A DNA stretch of 64,000 bases from Pseudorhodoplanes sp. (GCA_032027085.1 JAVSMS010000001.1:1008332-1072331); one strand, 5' to 3'. Positions 37,728 to 47,373 are shown, numbered from the stretch's first letter. The notes: generated from the letters alone by a model not told the origin. Numbers and translations are program-made.

Positions 37728-40700
37728 TCAGGCCGCGCCGGCCTGATCCCTGATCTTCACGGCGGCTTCGAGGTCCACCGAAACGAGCTGCGACACGCCG
37801 CGCTCCGCCATGGTGACGCCGAACAGCCGGTTCATGCGCGCCATGGTGATCGGATTGTGGGTGATGATGACGAAGCGCGTGTCGGTAAGCTTCGTCATCT
37901 CATCAAGCAGATCGCAGAAGCGCTCCACATTGTGGTCGTCGAGCGGCGCGTCCACCTCGTCCAGCACGCAGATCGGCGCCGGATTGGTGAGGAACACCGC
38001 GAAGATCAATGCCATTGCGGTCAATGCTTGCTCACCACCGGAGAGCAGCGACAGCGTCTGCGGCTTCTTGCCCGGAGGCTTGGCCAGAATTTCGAGGCCC
38101 GCCTCGAGCGGATCATCGCTCTCGATCAACTGCAATTCGGCCTGGCCGCCGCCGAACAATTCGGTGAACAGCTTCTTGAAGTGACCATTGACGACTTCAA
38201 ATGATGCGAGCAGGCGCTCACGCGCCTCGCGGTTCAGGTTCTGGATGCCCTGACGCAGGCGCTTGATCGCTTCGACCAGGTCGTCGCGCTCGGTGACCAG
38301 CGACGTATGCTGGGTTTCGACCTCGCGCAATTCTTCTTCGGCGCGCAGATTGACCGCGCCAAGCCGCTCGCGATCCCGCCGCAGCTTTTCGAGATCGGCT
38401 TCTATGTCAGCAACGTCGGGAAGCACCGCCCCATCCGCAATTTCGGCAAGTGCCGCAACGCCTTCAGGTTCAACCTCCAGCATCTCGCGAATTTCATGCG
38501 CGATATCGGCTAGACGGCGCTTGGCGGCCTCCGCGCGCTCCTCGGAGCGCGCCGATTGCTCGCGTGCCGCGCTCAAAGCTTCCAATGCGGCGCGCACCGC
38601 GGCATTGGCTTCAGACAGAACCCTTTCGCCCTGCGCCAGTCGGTCGCCCGCTTCGCGCTGGGCAGCCTCCGCGGCCTGCACCTCGCCGATCAGCGCGACA
38701 CGCTTTTCCTCGAACAGTTGCGGAGCGTCGGCGAGTCCGTCGCGCTCGGTCTGGGCTTCGGTCAGGCGCTGTTCAAGCGTGGCAGTCTGGGTTGCCGTAC
38801 GCTCCCTGGTTTCAATCCAGGACCGCTGCTCGCTGGCAATCGCTTCCAGCCGCTTGCGGGCGATTTCCGCTTCGCGCGCCAGCGCCTGCGCTTCCGCACG
38901 CACTTCAGCGAGATGGACGCGATGCGCGCCGATTTCCTCACGCACGGTACCGAGCTCGCTTTCAAGTTCGGCGGCCGGCGGGAGATCGGACAATGCACGC
39001 TGGGCCTCGTCACGCGCGGCAACGGCTTCGGCGAGGTTGTCGCCGAGACGGGTCTTTGCCTCGGTCAGTGCAGACCGGCGAGCCGTCTTCTGGTTGATTT
39101 CGCGTTCGGCGGCAGCATGACGCTCGCGCGCGGCGTCGGCTTCCCGCTGCAGATCGCGCCAACGTGTGCGGGCGGCGGTTTCGGCTTCCGTCGCTGCCTT
39201 GGCCTCGGCCTCCGCCGCCGCAACCGCCTGCCGCTTGGCATCGGCATCGGCGCGGGCGGCCTGCAATTCAGCTTCGATCTCGGTCAGGCGATTGCGCTCG
39301 GCGAGACGACGTGCCGCTCCGGTCGGCGCGTTGGCGGCGACGGCAAAGCCGTCCCAGCGCCACAGGTCGCCCTCACGCGATACCAAGCGCTGGCCCGGTT
39401 TCAGCGCGGACACGAAACGGGCGGCTTCATTGCGATCGACCACGCCAATCTGGCGCAGGCGGCGCGACAATTCCTGAGGCGCGTTGACATGCGTCGCCAA
39501 AGCTTCGACGCCCGCCGGCAAGGCCGGATCGGACGGATCGATTGCCGCGCCACCCCAGCGCATCGGCGCTTGCGGATCGATGGGCGCTTCCAGATCATCG
39601 CCCAAAGCCGCGCCAAGCGCAGTCTCGTACCCTTTCTCGACAGTCAGTTGGTCGATCACCGAAGGCCACAAATTGCCGGCGTCGACGTGCAGCAATTTGG
39701 CCAAGGTCTTGGCTTCCGTCTCCAGCCGATGCGCACGGCGCTCGGCTTCCGCCAAGGGCTTGCGGGCAGCATCAAGCCCCTGGCGCGCGGTCGAATGCGC
39801 GACTTCGGCGCGGGTGGCGGCAGCCTCACCTTCCAGAACGGCCTGCTGCGCGGCTTCGACGGCGGCGGCAAGCTGGGCAAGATCGGGACCGCCGCTCGCC
39901 TCGCTGGCGATGCGCGCCATTTCGGCGTCGACTTCGGCGACCTCACGCTCAAGCCGCGACACACGCTCGGTCTGTTCGCGTGCCGACCCTTCAAGCGCGT
40001 TTCGGCGGGCAGTCAGATCGGCAAGCTGGCCGGTCAGTTCAGCAAAGGATTTTTCCGACACGGAGAGGACGCTGTCGGCATCCACCACGCGCTGGCCGAC
40101 GTCATTGCGGCGGCTTTCGCCGGCCTCAAGCTGGCGGCGCAATTCGCCCGCCTCGGCAGTCAAACGCTCGAGCGAGGATTCGGAATCGGCCGCAAGCTGA
40201 CGCTCGCGCGCGATGTCCTCGTTCATCTGCACGATGCGGCGTTCGAGTTCGGCGATACGCTCCCTGGCGCGCGCTTCCTCGCGATCCAGAGTCTCGCGCG
40301 CGACGACCAGCCGCTGCAGGGCGGCGCCCGCGCGGGCTTCGGCGTCGCGCAAGGGCGGCACTGCCGCTGCCGCTTCCTCCTGCAATTTTGCAGCTTCAGT
40401 CTGCGCCAAGGTGGCCGCTGCAACTTCACGCACACCGAGATCGCGCGCGCGTTCCGACTCGCCAACTTCGGTATTGGCGTTCACCCAGCGCAGGTGGAAT
40501 AGCGTCGCTTCCTGCCGGCGGACTTTCGCTGCAACTTCACGATAGCGCACGGCCTGCCGCGCCTGACGTTTGAGCGCGTCCATCTGGCCGGAGAGTTGAC
40601 CGATCACGTCCTCCAAGCGCTGCAAATTCTGCTCGGCTGCTCGCAGGCGCAGTTCCGCTTCATGACGACGCGCATGCAGGCCGGAGATGCCGGCCGCCTC

Positions 40701-41195
40701 TTCGAGCACGCGGCGACGCTGTTCCGGTTTCGCCTGGATAATCTCGCCGATGCGGCCCTGATGCACCAGCGCCGGCGAACGCGCGCCGGTCGAAGCATCA
40801 GCAAACAGGATCTGCACGTCGCGGGCGCGCACTTCACGGCCGTTGATGCGATAGGTCGAGCCCTGATCGCGTTCGATACGGCGTGAGACCTCCAGCGTGT
40901 CGAATTCATTGAACGCTGCCGGCGCGGTCTTGTCGGAATTGTCGATCGCCATCGCCACTTCGGCATTGTTGCGCGAAGGCCGGTTGCCGGAGCCGCTGAA
41001 GATGACGTCGTTCATGTCGGCGGCGCGCATGGATTTATGCGACGTCTCGCCCATGACCCACCGCAGGGCCTCGACAAGATTCGACTTGCCGCAGCCATTC
41101 GGCCCGACGACGCCGGTAAGACCCGGCTCAATCAGGAAATCTGTTGGTTCGACAAAGGACTTAAAGCCAATCAGCCGCAGACGACTCAGCTTCAT
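37728..41195 (-). CDS. smc: Chromosome segregation ATPase SMC
   Basis: 1155 residues from ATG 41195 (MKLSRLRLIGFKSF); an upstream ATG would add 23 residues without family likeness. Walker A is GPNGCGKSN near residue 32, followed by a long coiled coil, a central hinge (about 500-650), a second coiled coil, the ABC signature LLSGGEQALT and Walker B ICVLDEVDAPLD. It compacts and segregates the chromosome with ScpAB. Upstream is the DsbA-type gene, a conserved neighbour. Confidence 0.97.
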   Translation of the reverse strand: MKLSRLRLIGFKSFVEPTDFLIEPGLTGVVGPNGCGKSNLVEALRWVMGETSHKSMRAADMNDVIFSGSGNRPSRNNAEVAMAIDNSDKTAPAAFNEFDTLEVSRRIERDQGSTYRINGREVRARDVQILFADASTGARSPALVHQGRIGEIIQAKPEQRRRVLEEAAGISGLHARRHEAELRLRAAEQNLQRLEDVIGQLSGQMDALKRQARQAVRYREVAAKVRRQEATLFHLRWVNANTEVGESERARDLGVREVAAATLAQTEAAKLQEEAAAAVPPLRDAEARAGAALQRLVVARETLDREEARARERIAELERRIVQMNEDIARERQLAADSESSLERLTAEAGELRRQLEAGESRRNDVGQRVVDADSVLSVSEKSFAELTGQLADLTARRNALEGSAREQTERVSRLEREVAEVDAEMARIASEASGGPDLAQLAAAVEAAQQAVLEGEAAATRAEVAHSTARQGLDAARKPLAEAERRAHRLETEAKTLAKLLHVDAGNLWPSVIDQLTVEKGYETALGAALGDDLEAPIDPQAPMRWGGAAIDPSDPALPAGVEALATHVNAPQELSRRLRQIGVVDRNEAARFVSALKPGQRLVSREGDLWRWDGFAVAANAPTGAARRLAERNRLTEIEAELQAARADADAKRQAVAAAEAEAKAATEAETAARTRWRDLQREADAARERHAAAEREINQKTARRSALTEAKTRLGDNLAEAVAARDEAQRALSDLPPAAELESELGTVREEIGAHRVHLAEVRAEAQALAREAEIARKRLEAIASEQRSWIETRERTATQTATLEQRLTEAQTERDGLADAPQLFEEKRVALIGEVQAAEAAQREAGDRLAQGERVLSEANAAVRAALEALSAAREQSARSEERAEAAKRRLADIAHEIREMLEVEPEGVAALAEIADGAVLPDVADIEADLEKLRRDRERLGAVNLRAEEELREVETQHTSLVTERDDLVEAIKRLRQGIQNLNREARERLLASFEVVNGHFKKLFTELFGGGQAELQLIESDDPLEAGLEILAKPPGKKPQTLSLLSGGEQALTAMALIFAVFLTNPAPICVLDEVDAPLDDHNVERFCDLLDEMTKLTDTRFVIITHNPITMARMNRLFGVTMAERGVSQLVSVDLEAAVKIRDQAGAA

Positions 41196-41386
41196 GGATG
41201 AGTTTTTCTTTCCAGTAATGACGTTTCTGTCCGAAGCCGGCGAACGCCCGGCCGGACGATCCATACGCGACCTCGGAACAGCGACTCACTTCCGAAGCGC
41301 TCGTTGGCGCGGAGAATGAATAGCCGGGCGGGCGGGAGCAAGCCTTCCCCCGTATTTTACCTTCCGGAACCCACAGAAAGCCCCGC

Positions 41387-42043
41387 CTAGCTCTTAAGAA
41401 GGGGCGCAATCTGCTTTTCCAGTTCCTCAATGGTGAGGGAGCCGCGATGGACCTTGCCATTGATGAAGAAAGTAGGGGTGGAGTTGACGCCCAGCTTCTC
41501 GGAGGCCCGGGCGCGGACCTGCTCGATGCCTTCCAGCATCTTCTGGTCCTGCAGGCAGGAATTGAAGCTTTCCTCGGTGAACCCGGCCTGTTTGGCGATC
41601 GCCATCAGCGGCTCGATCGGCTTCTGCACCACCCAGTCTTTCTGCTTCTGGAACAGGATTTCGACCATCGGGTAGTATTTGTCCTTGCCGGCGCAGCGAG
41701 CGAGCATGAAGGCGCCGGCGGCCAGCGGATCGAGAGGGAATTCCCGCAGGATGTATTTGACCTTGCCGGTGTCGATGTAGCGCTTCTTGAGCTCCGGATA
41801 GGTGCTGTTATGGAAAGTGGCGCAGTGACTGCAGGTCATCGAGGCGTATTCGATGATGGTCACGGGAGCATCATCTTTGCCCAGAACCTGATCGCCCAAA
41901 GGTCCGGCAACGGCGAGATCGGCCGGGCTTGGCGATTGCGCGAAAGCGGAGTCGATCAGGCGCAGGTCCAGCGCAGACAGAGCCGTCGCGGCGAACGCGA
42001 GGGCGGCCGTGCCTGTCAGAAAATTCCGTCGGGTGATGCTCAC
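41387..42043 (-). CDS. DsbA-family thiol oxidoreductase, Tat-exported
   Basis: 218 residues from GTG 42043, chosen because AGGAG stands just upstream and the Tat signal SITRRNFLTGTAALAFAATA then begins at the N-terminus. Thioredoxin fold with the active site C71-SH-C74 in SMTCSHCATFH and the cis-Pro loop in VNSTPTFFING. It belongs to the BdbD/ScoC-like DsbA group, oxidising or isomerising disulfides in the periplasm. Confidence 0.9.
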   Translation of the reverse strand: MSITRRNFLTGTAALAFAATALSALDLRLIDSAFAQSPSPADLAVAGPLGDQVLGKDDAPVTIIEYASMTCSHCATFHNSTYPELKKRYIDTGKVKYILREFPLDPLAAGAFMLARCAGKDKYYPMVEILFQKQKDWVVQKPIEPLMAIAKQAGFTEESFNSCLQDQKMLEGIEQVRARASEKLGVNSTPTFFINGKVHRGSLTIEELEKQIAPLLKS

Positions 42044-42138
42044 TGAAAACTCCTGCGCTGAAGCTAAATTCGCGTCTGGGCTACCTTTTCCCGGCAAATG
42101 TGGCAATGGCGGGCCACATCGCAAGGGCGATTTCGCAG

Positions 42139-42612
42139 TCACGAGCGTTTGATGGCAGCCCCCAGACGCCCGAGTGCCCGCCGTAGATCATCGTCCTCGA
42201 TGATTCCCAGTGTTTTTTCGATGTTCCTCGCCTTTTCCGGGTCGATATTCCGCCGTTCCTTCTTCCGCCGCGCGGAGACCGGCGCCTGCCGGATGGCGAG
42301 GCGGCTGACCGCCTGCCAGCCGAAAAAGCGGTTTACCCGCTCCAGGATCACTCCGGACAGATGCTGGATTTCGATGGCCGCAGGCCCTTCCACCCGCAGC
42401 ACCAGCGTGCCGGGCTGCTGGGCATCGCCCTCAAGCCCGCGCGGCCACTGGATTTTGACAGGTTCGGCACAGATGGCGACATCGGCACCGATGATCTCGG
42501 GCCATGATGTGACGAGCTCCTTCGAGGCGAAGCCCTGTTTCCGAAAACTGTCATTGAGCAGCGCGGCCGCAACATCCGCCAGTGGACGGGCATGGGGTCT
42601 GGGCTTGTTCAC
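42139..42612 (-). CDS. DUF721 (DciA-like) protein
   Basis: 157 residues. The N-terminal stretch PLADVAAALLNDSFRKQGFA is followed by SWPEIIGADVA, the DUF721 signature (WxxIVG). DUF721 overlaps DciA, the bacterial helicase-loading factor. This alphaproteobacterial copy may load DnaB, but that is inference. It is divergent from mutY across 27 bp and followed by the DsbA-type gene. Confidence 0.88.
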   Translation of the reverse strand: MNKPRPHARPLADVAAALLNDSFRKQGFASKELVTSWPEIIGADVAICAEPVKIQWPRGLEGDAQQPGTLVLRVEGPAAIEIQHLSGVILERVNRFFGWQAVSRLAIRQAPVSARRKKERRNIDPEKARNIEKTLGIIEDDDLRRALGRLGAAIKRS

Positions 42613-42639
42613 TGCAAAAGCCTCTGTCAGATCACTTAT

Positions 42640-43740
42640 ATGACGCTAGCAAAAGCGCGCACGCGGCAAAAGAAAGCAACAGCGAAAGAACAGATGCCAC
42701 TGGCATCGGCCGGCGCCCTTCTCGCCTGGTACGACCGGCACCGGCGCAGGCTTCCGTGGCGCGCGGAAAAGGGCGCGCGACCAGACCCTTACGCGGTGTG
42801 GCTGTCGGAAATCATGCTGCAGCAGACGACCGTGAAAGCGGTCGCGCCCTATTACGCGCGCTTCCTTCAGCGCTGGCCGACGGTGTCCGATCTCGGTTCC
42901 GCAATGCTCATAGAAGTGCTGAAGCTCTGGGCGGGACTGGGCTATTACGCGCGAGCTCGCAATCTTCACGCCTGTGCTCGTGCGATCATCGAAAAGCACG
43001 GCGGCGTCTTTCCCGATACTGAGGACGAATTGCTCGCCCTGCCCGGGATCGGCCCCTACACGGCGGCGGCTATCGCTGCTATCGCCTTCGACCGCAAGGC
43101 GACGCCGGTCGACGGCAATATCGAGCGGGTGATTTCACGGCTCTTCGCTGTTGAAGAGCCATTGCCAGGCGCGAAGCCGCACATCAAGGCGCTGGCGGAA
43201 ACCTTGACGCCCGCGCACCGGCCCGGCGATTTCGCGCAGGCGATGATGGATCTCGGCGCAACCATCTGTTCGCCAAAGAAGCCGGCCTGCTCTTTATGCC
43301 CGTGGAGCGAGCCGTGCCTTGCGCGCCGGCGCGGCGACCAGGAGACGTTTCCGCGCAAAGTCCCAAAGGCGAACGGCAAGCTGCGGCGCGGCGCGGCCTT
43401 CGTGGTCACGCGCGCGGATGGCGCCCTGCTCGTGCGCACGCGGCCGGACAAGGGATTGCTGGCGAAGATGACGGAAGTGCCGACCACGGCGTGGACGCAC
43501 GGCTTCGATGAGACGGCTGCGCTCAGGCACGCGCCGCTGAAAGCAAAATGGCATCGCGGCGTCGGTGTCGTGAGTCACGTATTCACGCATTTCCCGCTTG
43601 AGCTTGCCGTCTATCGCGCGCAGGTGGCGAAGGCAACACGCGCACCGAACGGCATGCGCTGGATTGCGTTCGATGAGATCGACGGCGAGGCGTTTCCAAA
43701 CGTCATGCGCAAGGTGATCGCGCATGGGATGAAGACGTAG
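42640..43740 (+). CDS. mutY: A/G-specific adenine glycosylase MutY
   Basis: 366 residues from ATG 42640; upstream in-frame starts would overlap the DUF721 gene on the other strand. Helix-hairpin-helix LPGIGPYTAAAIAAIAF with catalytic Asp in PVDGNIERV, then the 4Fe-4S site C-x6-C-x2-C-x5-C in CSPKKPACSLCPWSEPC. A C-terminal NUDIX-like domain recognises 8-oxoG. It removes adenine paired with 8-oxoG. Confidence 0.96.
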   Translation: MTLAKARTRQKKATAKEQMPLASAGALLAWYDRHRRRLPWRAEKGARPDPYAVWLSEIMLQQTTVKAVAPYYARFLQRWPTVSDLGSAMLIEVLKLWAGLGYYARARNLHACARAIIEKHGGVFPDTEDELLALPGIGPYTAAAIAAIAFDRKATPVDGNIERVISRLFAVEEPLPGAKPHIKALAETLTPAHRPGDFAQAMMDLGATICSPKKPACSLCPWSEPCLARRRGDQETFPRKVPKANGKLRRGAAFVVTRADGALLVRTRPDKGLLAKMTEVPTTAWTHGFDETAALRHAPLKAKWHRGVGVVSHVFTHFPLELAVYRAQVAKATRAPNGMRWIAFDEIDGEAFPNVMRKVIAHGMKT

Positions 43741-43821
43741 GGCGTAATAAAGAAGCGTATTGCGCCGATTTCACGCGAGGCACCGTGAGTGGCGGATTAC
43801 GCTTCGCTAATCCGCCCTACC
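43741..43821. repeat. Intergenic palindromic repeat, family D
   Basis: Two adjacent hairpins: an imperfect one (GGCGTAAT facing ATTGCGCC) and a perfect 9-bp one, GGCGGATTA-CGCTTCGC-TAATCCGCC, ending in CTAC. This mosaic is common in Bradyrhizobiaceae intergenic DNA. Confidence 0.65.
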
Positions 43822-44152
43822 GGCATTCGGACCTGTTTCCCGGTCCGACCAGCACCGACTGTTCAAGATGCCGTTATTGCCTCGCGGCGATTGCAGGCAT
43901 CCTAGCCTTGATCGGCTATTTTCAACAGATTCCTATATTGCGGGCGCGGTCGCTTGGCGGCGGCGCCGCGGCGATACTGGGCTTGCGCCATGTGTTGAGC
44001 ACAAGCGTCATGCATACGTGGCGCCAAAGACATCATCATGCAGCGTGCCAGTGCGATAGCACCACCTGCGGGTTCGTCGCAGATCTGCACTGCTTGATCT
44101 GCCTCAAAACCTCGACCGCACCGGCATGTTTTACTACGTTTAGGAAAGAGGA
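43822..44152 (+). promoter_or_regulatory. Leader region of the CBS-BON gene with a FixK-type box at 44094-44107
   Basis: No gene is seen in this stretch. TTGAT-CTGC-CTCAA at 44094-44107 differs from the perfect ccoN box at one base and is centred 52 bp before the start codon. TTTACT and TACGTT stretches at 44130-44140 could serve as -10. Confidence 0.5.
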
Positions 44153-44842
44153 ATGGCCATGCAAGCCCGCGATGTCATGACAAGTCACGCCATATGCGTC
44201 GGACCCGATCTGTCGGTTCAGGCGGTTGCCAACACGCTGGTCAAGAACGGCATCAGCGCCGTGCCGGTTGTGTCGATGGACGGCAAGCTGGTGGGCATCG
44301 TATCGGAAGGCGATCTGATCCGGCGCGTGGAAACGGGCACCGAGCGCCGCCATCCCTGGTGGCTCGAAATGATCAGTTCCAACCGCAGCCTCGCGGCGGA
44401 ATTCACAAAGGCGCACGGCCTCAAGGCCAAGGATGTGATGACGACGCAGGTCCTGACAGCGGATCCCGACACGCCGCTGGAGACGGTCGCGGATCTGATG
44501 GAGCGGCACGGCGTGAAGCGCGTGCCGATCGTCAAGGACGGGAATATCGTGGGCATCATCAGCCGGGCCAATCTCGTGCAGGCGCTCGCGAGCGGCAGGC
44601 ATGACGCCCCGGTCGACGACGCCGATGACAGGCTGCGTCAGGCGGTGACGGCCGAGATCGAGAACAAGCCGTGGGGACACGGCATGATCAATGTGATCGT
44701 CCGCGACGGCACTGTCGACCTGTGGGGCGTTGTTGGCAGCGAGGAAGAGCGCAAGGCCGCGTGCGTGGTCGCCGAATGCACGCCGGGCGTCTGTGTCGTG
44801 AACGACAAGCTGCGGGTCTTCCGCGGTTCGCTGGGCGAATAA
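44153..44842 (+). CDS. CBS-pair protein with C-terminal BON domain
   Basis: 229 residues from ATG 44153; ATG 44159 is an equally good start by ribosome-site spacing. Two CBS domains lie at about residues 7-65 and 92-150 (AKDVMTTQVLTADPDTPLET), followed by a BON domain (about 160-225) with GTVDLWGVVGSEEERKA. CBS pairs bind adenosine ligands; BON domains are often envelope-associated. Hypoxia-induced CBS proteins are known in other bacteria, and a FixK-like box lies upstream here, so low-oxygen induction is likely. Confidence 0.88.
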   Translation: MAMQARDVMTSHAICVGPDLSVQAVANTLVKNGISAVPVVSMDGKLVGIVSEGDLIRRVETGTERRHPWWLEMISSNRSLAAEFTKAHGLKAKDVMTTQVLTADPDTPLETVADLMERHGVKRVPIVKDGNIVGIISRANLVQALASGRHDAPVDDADDRLRQAVTAEIENKPWGHGMINVIVRDGTVDLWGVVGSEEERKAACVVAECTPGVCVVNDKLRVFRGSLGE

Positions 44843-44987
44843 CGCCTGCTATTCCACCCGGCGCTTGGCTGAAGCGCTTGTCTAGTCTGACTAAAGATAC
44901 AGCCAGCTTTTTCAGGCCCTCGCTAACCACTTGAAATGCGATTCTTTCTTGCCCCGGCTATCCAGGTTTTCTTGGGAATGGGATTAA

Positions 44988-45058
44988 GACGTGGATGCCC
45001 GCGACAAGTTTCACTCCGGCCGGCCTTCGGCCGGAACGGGGCGCGGGCATGACCGTAA
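44988..45058. repeat. Intergenic palindromic repeat, family A copy 1
   Basis: GACGTGGATGCCCGCGACAA at one end and CGCGGGCATGAC at the other form an 8-bp outer stem, with CCGGCC/GGCCGG inside. Similar units stand at 48014-48110 and 49327-49410. Bases 44859-44987 before it show nothing recognisable. Confidence 0.65.
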
Positions 45059-45100
45059 CTGCAAAGGCCTGATTTTCATTGGCTGCATTTTCGGCCAGGC

Positions 45101-45257
45101 TCTGAGGAGCATTGCGAAGCAATGCGTCTCGAAGGATGGGCCACCAATTTCGGGCTTGCCCGAGATTGGCTCATTTAGCTGCGCAAGTCGCGCAACAGCG
45201 ACTTGCTTGTCCTTCGAGACGCGCAGCTACGCTACGCTCCTCTGGATGAGGGCGGAG
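45101..45257. repeat. Intergenic palindromic repeat, family B copy 2
   Basis: Terminal arms GAGGAGC...GCGTCTCGAAGGA and TCCTTCGAGACGC...GCTCCTC face each other. Between them are ACCAATTTCGGGCTTGCCCG and GCAAGTCG/CGACTTGC, shared with copy 1 at 11061. With family A copy 1 it fills most of the 440-bp gap before 45283. Confidence 0.7.
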
Positions 45258-45282
45258 TAATTCAACATGAATGAACCTGACG

Positions 45283-45867
45283 CTACACCGCCGGGATTCC
45301 TGCGGCAGCCATCATCATGCGTTCTTCATCCTTGCGGCTCACTTTCCTTTTCTTCGCCATCTTGGCCGCCGCCTTCTTGTTGATTTTGCGCTTGGCGATG
45401 CCGTTGAGCTTGGTGTCGGTCGCCTTTTCCTCGCGCAGATTGGTATAGAGAAGTTTTGCGACATCGTTGCGCCCGAGGAGCTTCGCCCAGGTCACCAGCG
45501 TGCCGTAGCGCGTGATCTCGTAATGCTCGACCGCCTGAGCCGCGCCGATCAGCGCCGCGTTCAGCACCATCTTGTCGTCGACCTCGCTGGCGATCTCGTT
45601 GGCCTCGTCGATGATGCCGTCAATGGCCGGGCATTTATGGCCCTGCGGCTGCATCTTCATTTTCTTGAAGGCTTGATCGAGCCGCTTGATCTGGCTTTTG
45701 GTCTGCTTCAGATGCATCTGAAAGCCCTTTTTCAGCTCGCCGTCGGACGCCTTGGCGATCATGTCCGGCAGCGCCTTTTCGATCTGATGTTCGGCGTAAT
45801 AAATGTCCTGCATGCCGTGCACGAACAGATCGTTCATGTTCTCGATGTCGGGAGAAAACCAACCCAT
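45283..45867 (-). CDS. Ferritin-like DUF892 (YciE/YciF) protein
   Basis: 194 residues. A four-helix ferritin-like domain (about 1-155) has carboxylate/histidine ligands in YYAEHQIEKALP and QAVEHYEITRYG, the DUF892 pattern. A lysine-rich tail follows (KRKINKKAAAKMAKKRKVSR), not usual for YciE and perhaps nucleic-acid binding. Stress-related in enterobacteria. Confidence 0.88.
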   Translation of the reverse strand: MGWFSPDIENMNDLFVHGMQDIYYAEHQIEKALPDMIAKASDGELKKGFQMHLKQTKSQIKRLDQAFKKMKMQPQGHKCPAIDGIIDEANEIASEVDDKMVLNAALIGAAQAVEHYEITRYGTLVTWAKLLGRNDVAKLLYTNLREEKATDTKLNGIAKRKINKKAAAKMAKKRKVSRKDEERMMMAAAGIPAV

Positions 45868-45950
45868 CTTCGCCTCCTGCTGTGGGGATCAAAAGAGATA
45901 AGCGGCAGGGGCTGCGGAAGTTCCGGAGCCACTTGCTCCGTCCCTGTACC

Positions 45951-46049
45951 GTCATCCTGAGGTGCAAGCGGACGACCTGAGCGAGCCTCGAAGAATGGCG
46001 GCTGATACCCTTCGAGGCCCGTCTTTTCGGCGGGCATCTCAGGGTGACG
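45951..46049. repeat. Intergenic palindromic repeat, family B copy 3
   Basis: GTCATCCTGAGG and CTCAGGGTGAC form the outer arms, CCTCGAAGA and CTTCGAGG the inner arms. Same design as the copies at 45101 and 57311. Confidence 0.65.
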
Positions 46050-46077
46050 AAGTTGAAGCGGCAGGCGAAAGCCTGCC

Positions 46078-47373
46078 TTATTCCGCTGCCTCGACGCGTC
46101 GGCCGACCGCCACTGCCGGGACCGGCACGATTGGCGGCTTGGCGTTCAGCGCATCGACCTGGAAGCCGGCGACCTTCTTGTAGTTTGCGGCGATGTCCTC
46201 CAGCTCCTGCCGGGTCAGCACGTCGGTGACGGTCTCGAAGCCATCAGGGGCGCGCTCCTCCACAAGCTGCATCACCTGCTCGGGACCGTTCTTGCGGTTC
46301 AGCAGCACAAGCTGCGTGGTCGCCGGCCTGCGCTCGTCCTCATAGGCCTGCAAGGCTTCCGGCGTCTCACCCCTGGCGAGGATTTCGCGCGCCAGCACCC
46401 GCGCATCGAGGATCGCCTGCGAGGCGCCGTTGGAGCCGATGGGGTACATAGGATGTGCGGCATCGCCCAGCAGAGTGACGCGACCGAAGGTCCATTTCTC
46501 CAACGGGTCGCGGTCAACCAGCGGATATTCGTAGCAATATTGCGCGTTGCGGATCAGGCTCGGCACGTCGAGCCAGTCGAACTTCCATGACTCGAAATAC
46601 GGCAGGAACTCGTCCAGCTTGCCGGCGCGGTTATAATCTTCGCGTCGCCATTGATAGTCGGGAGGCAAGAGACGCTCGGCGATCCAGTTGATCATCGGCC
46701 GGCCGCGTTCGGTGGCGGCGCGCGAGATCGGATAGCAGACGAATTTCAGGACCTCATGGCCGGCCATGATCATGGTGCGGCCGGACAGGAACGGCTCGCT
46801 TTCGGTGACGCCACGCCAGAGGATGCGGCCGTTCCAGATCGGCGCGCCCTCGTCCGGATAGAGCTTCGCCCGCATCGCCGAATGGATGCCGTCGGCGCCG
46901 ATCAGGAGCGCGCCTTCATGCTCGCCGGCAAGCGCGCCAGTCTTGTCAGTGAAGCGGGCGCGCACGCCATTCGCAGTTTCGGTCCAGTCCTGCAGATGAT
47001 GTCCGGTGAGGATGTTGCCGCTGCCAATGCGCTCGCGCGCGGTATTGAGCAGCAACTGGTGGAGGATGCCGCGGTGAATAGAGAATTGCGGCCATTTGTA
47101 ACCGGCCTCGAGGCCGCGCGGCTCCGTCCAGATCTGCTTGCCGTGTTTGGAGTAATAGGCGAGCTCGCGGGTGCGCACGCCGGTCTCGTCCAGTTTGTCG
47201 AGCAGGCCGAGCTCGATCAGCTCGCGGCATGCATGCGGCAGCACATTGATGCCGACGCCGAGCGGCTTCAGCTCGGCCACGCTTTCGAATACCCGCACCT
47301 GCACGCCGATCTGATGCAGGCTAAGCGCCACGGTGAGGCCGCCGATGCCGCCCCCGGCCACAAGCACGGTCAT
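46078..47373 (-). CDS. FAD-dependent monooxygenase (flavin oxidoreductase)
   Basis: 431 residues. N-terminal FAD-binding MTVLVAGGGIGGLTVALSLH (GxGxxG), mid motif LIGADGIHSAMR and the second FAD motif VTLLGDAAHPMYPIGSNGAS define a group A aromatic hydroxylase-type flavoprotein, close to PhzS and salicylate-type hydroxylases. It probably hydroxylates an aromatic or heteroaromatic acid with NAD(P)H. It stands alone between repeats, with no pathway partner next to it. Confidence 0.9.
   Translation of the reverse strand: MTVLVAGGGIGGLTVALSLHQIGVQVRVFESVAELKPLGVGINVLPHACRELIELGLLDKLDETGVRTRELAYYSKHGKQIWTEPRGLEAGYKWPQFSIHRGILHQLLLNTARERIGSGNILTGHHLQDWTETANGVRARFTDKTGALAGEHEGALLIGADGIHSAMRAKLYPDEGAPIWNGRILWRGVTESEPFLSGRTMIMAGHEVLKFVCYPISRAATERGRPMINWIAERLLPPDYQWRREDYNRAGKLDEFLPYFESWKFDWLDVPSLIRNAQYCYEYPLVDRDPLEKWTFGRVTLLGDAAHPMYPIGSNGASQAILDARVLAREILARGETPEALQAYEDERRPATTQLVLLNRKNGPEQVMQLVEERAPDGFETVTDVLTRQELEDIAANYKKVAGFQVDALNAKPPIVPVPAVAVGRRVEAAE

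Noticed and set aside
38556-40502. Very long open frame opposite smc
   Set aside because: It is the codon shadow of a high-GC coiled-coil gene; the smc frame has all family motifs and this frame has none.
42592-42639. Upstream in-frame starts for mutY
   Set aside because: They would overlap the DUF721 start on the other strand, and the added residues do not resemble MutY.
43785-44180. Open frame between mutY and the CBS-BON gene
   Set aside because: It runs through the family D repeat and the FixK-like box and has no coding character.
44991-45260. Open frame within the repeat block
   Set aside because: It consists almost wholly of family A and B palindromes.
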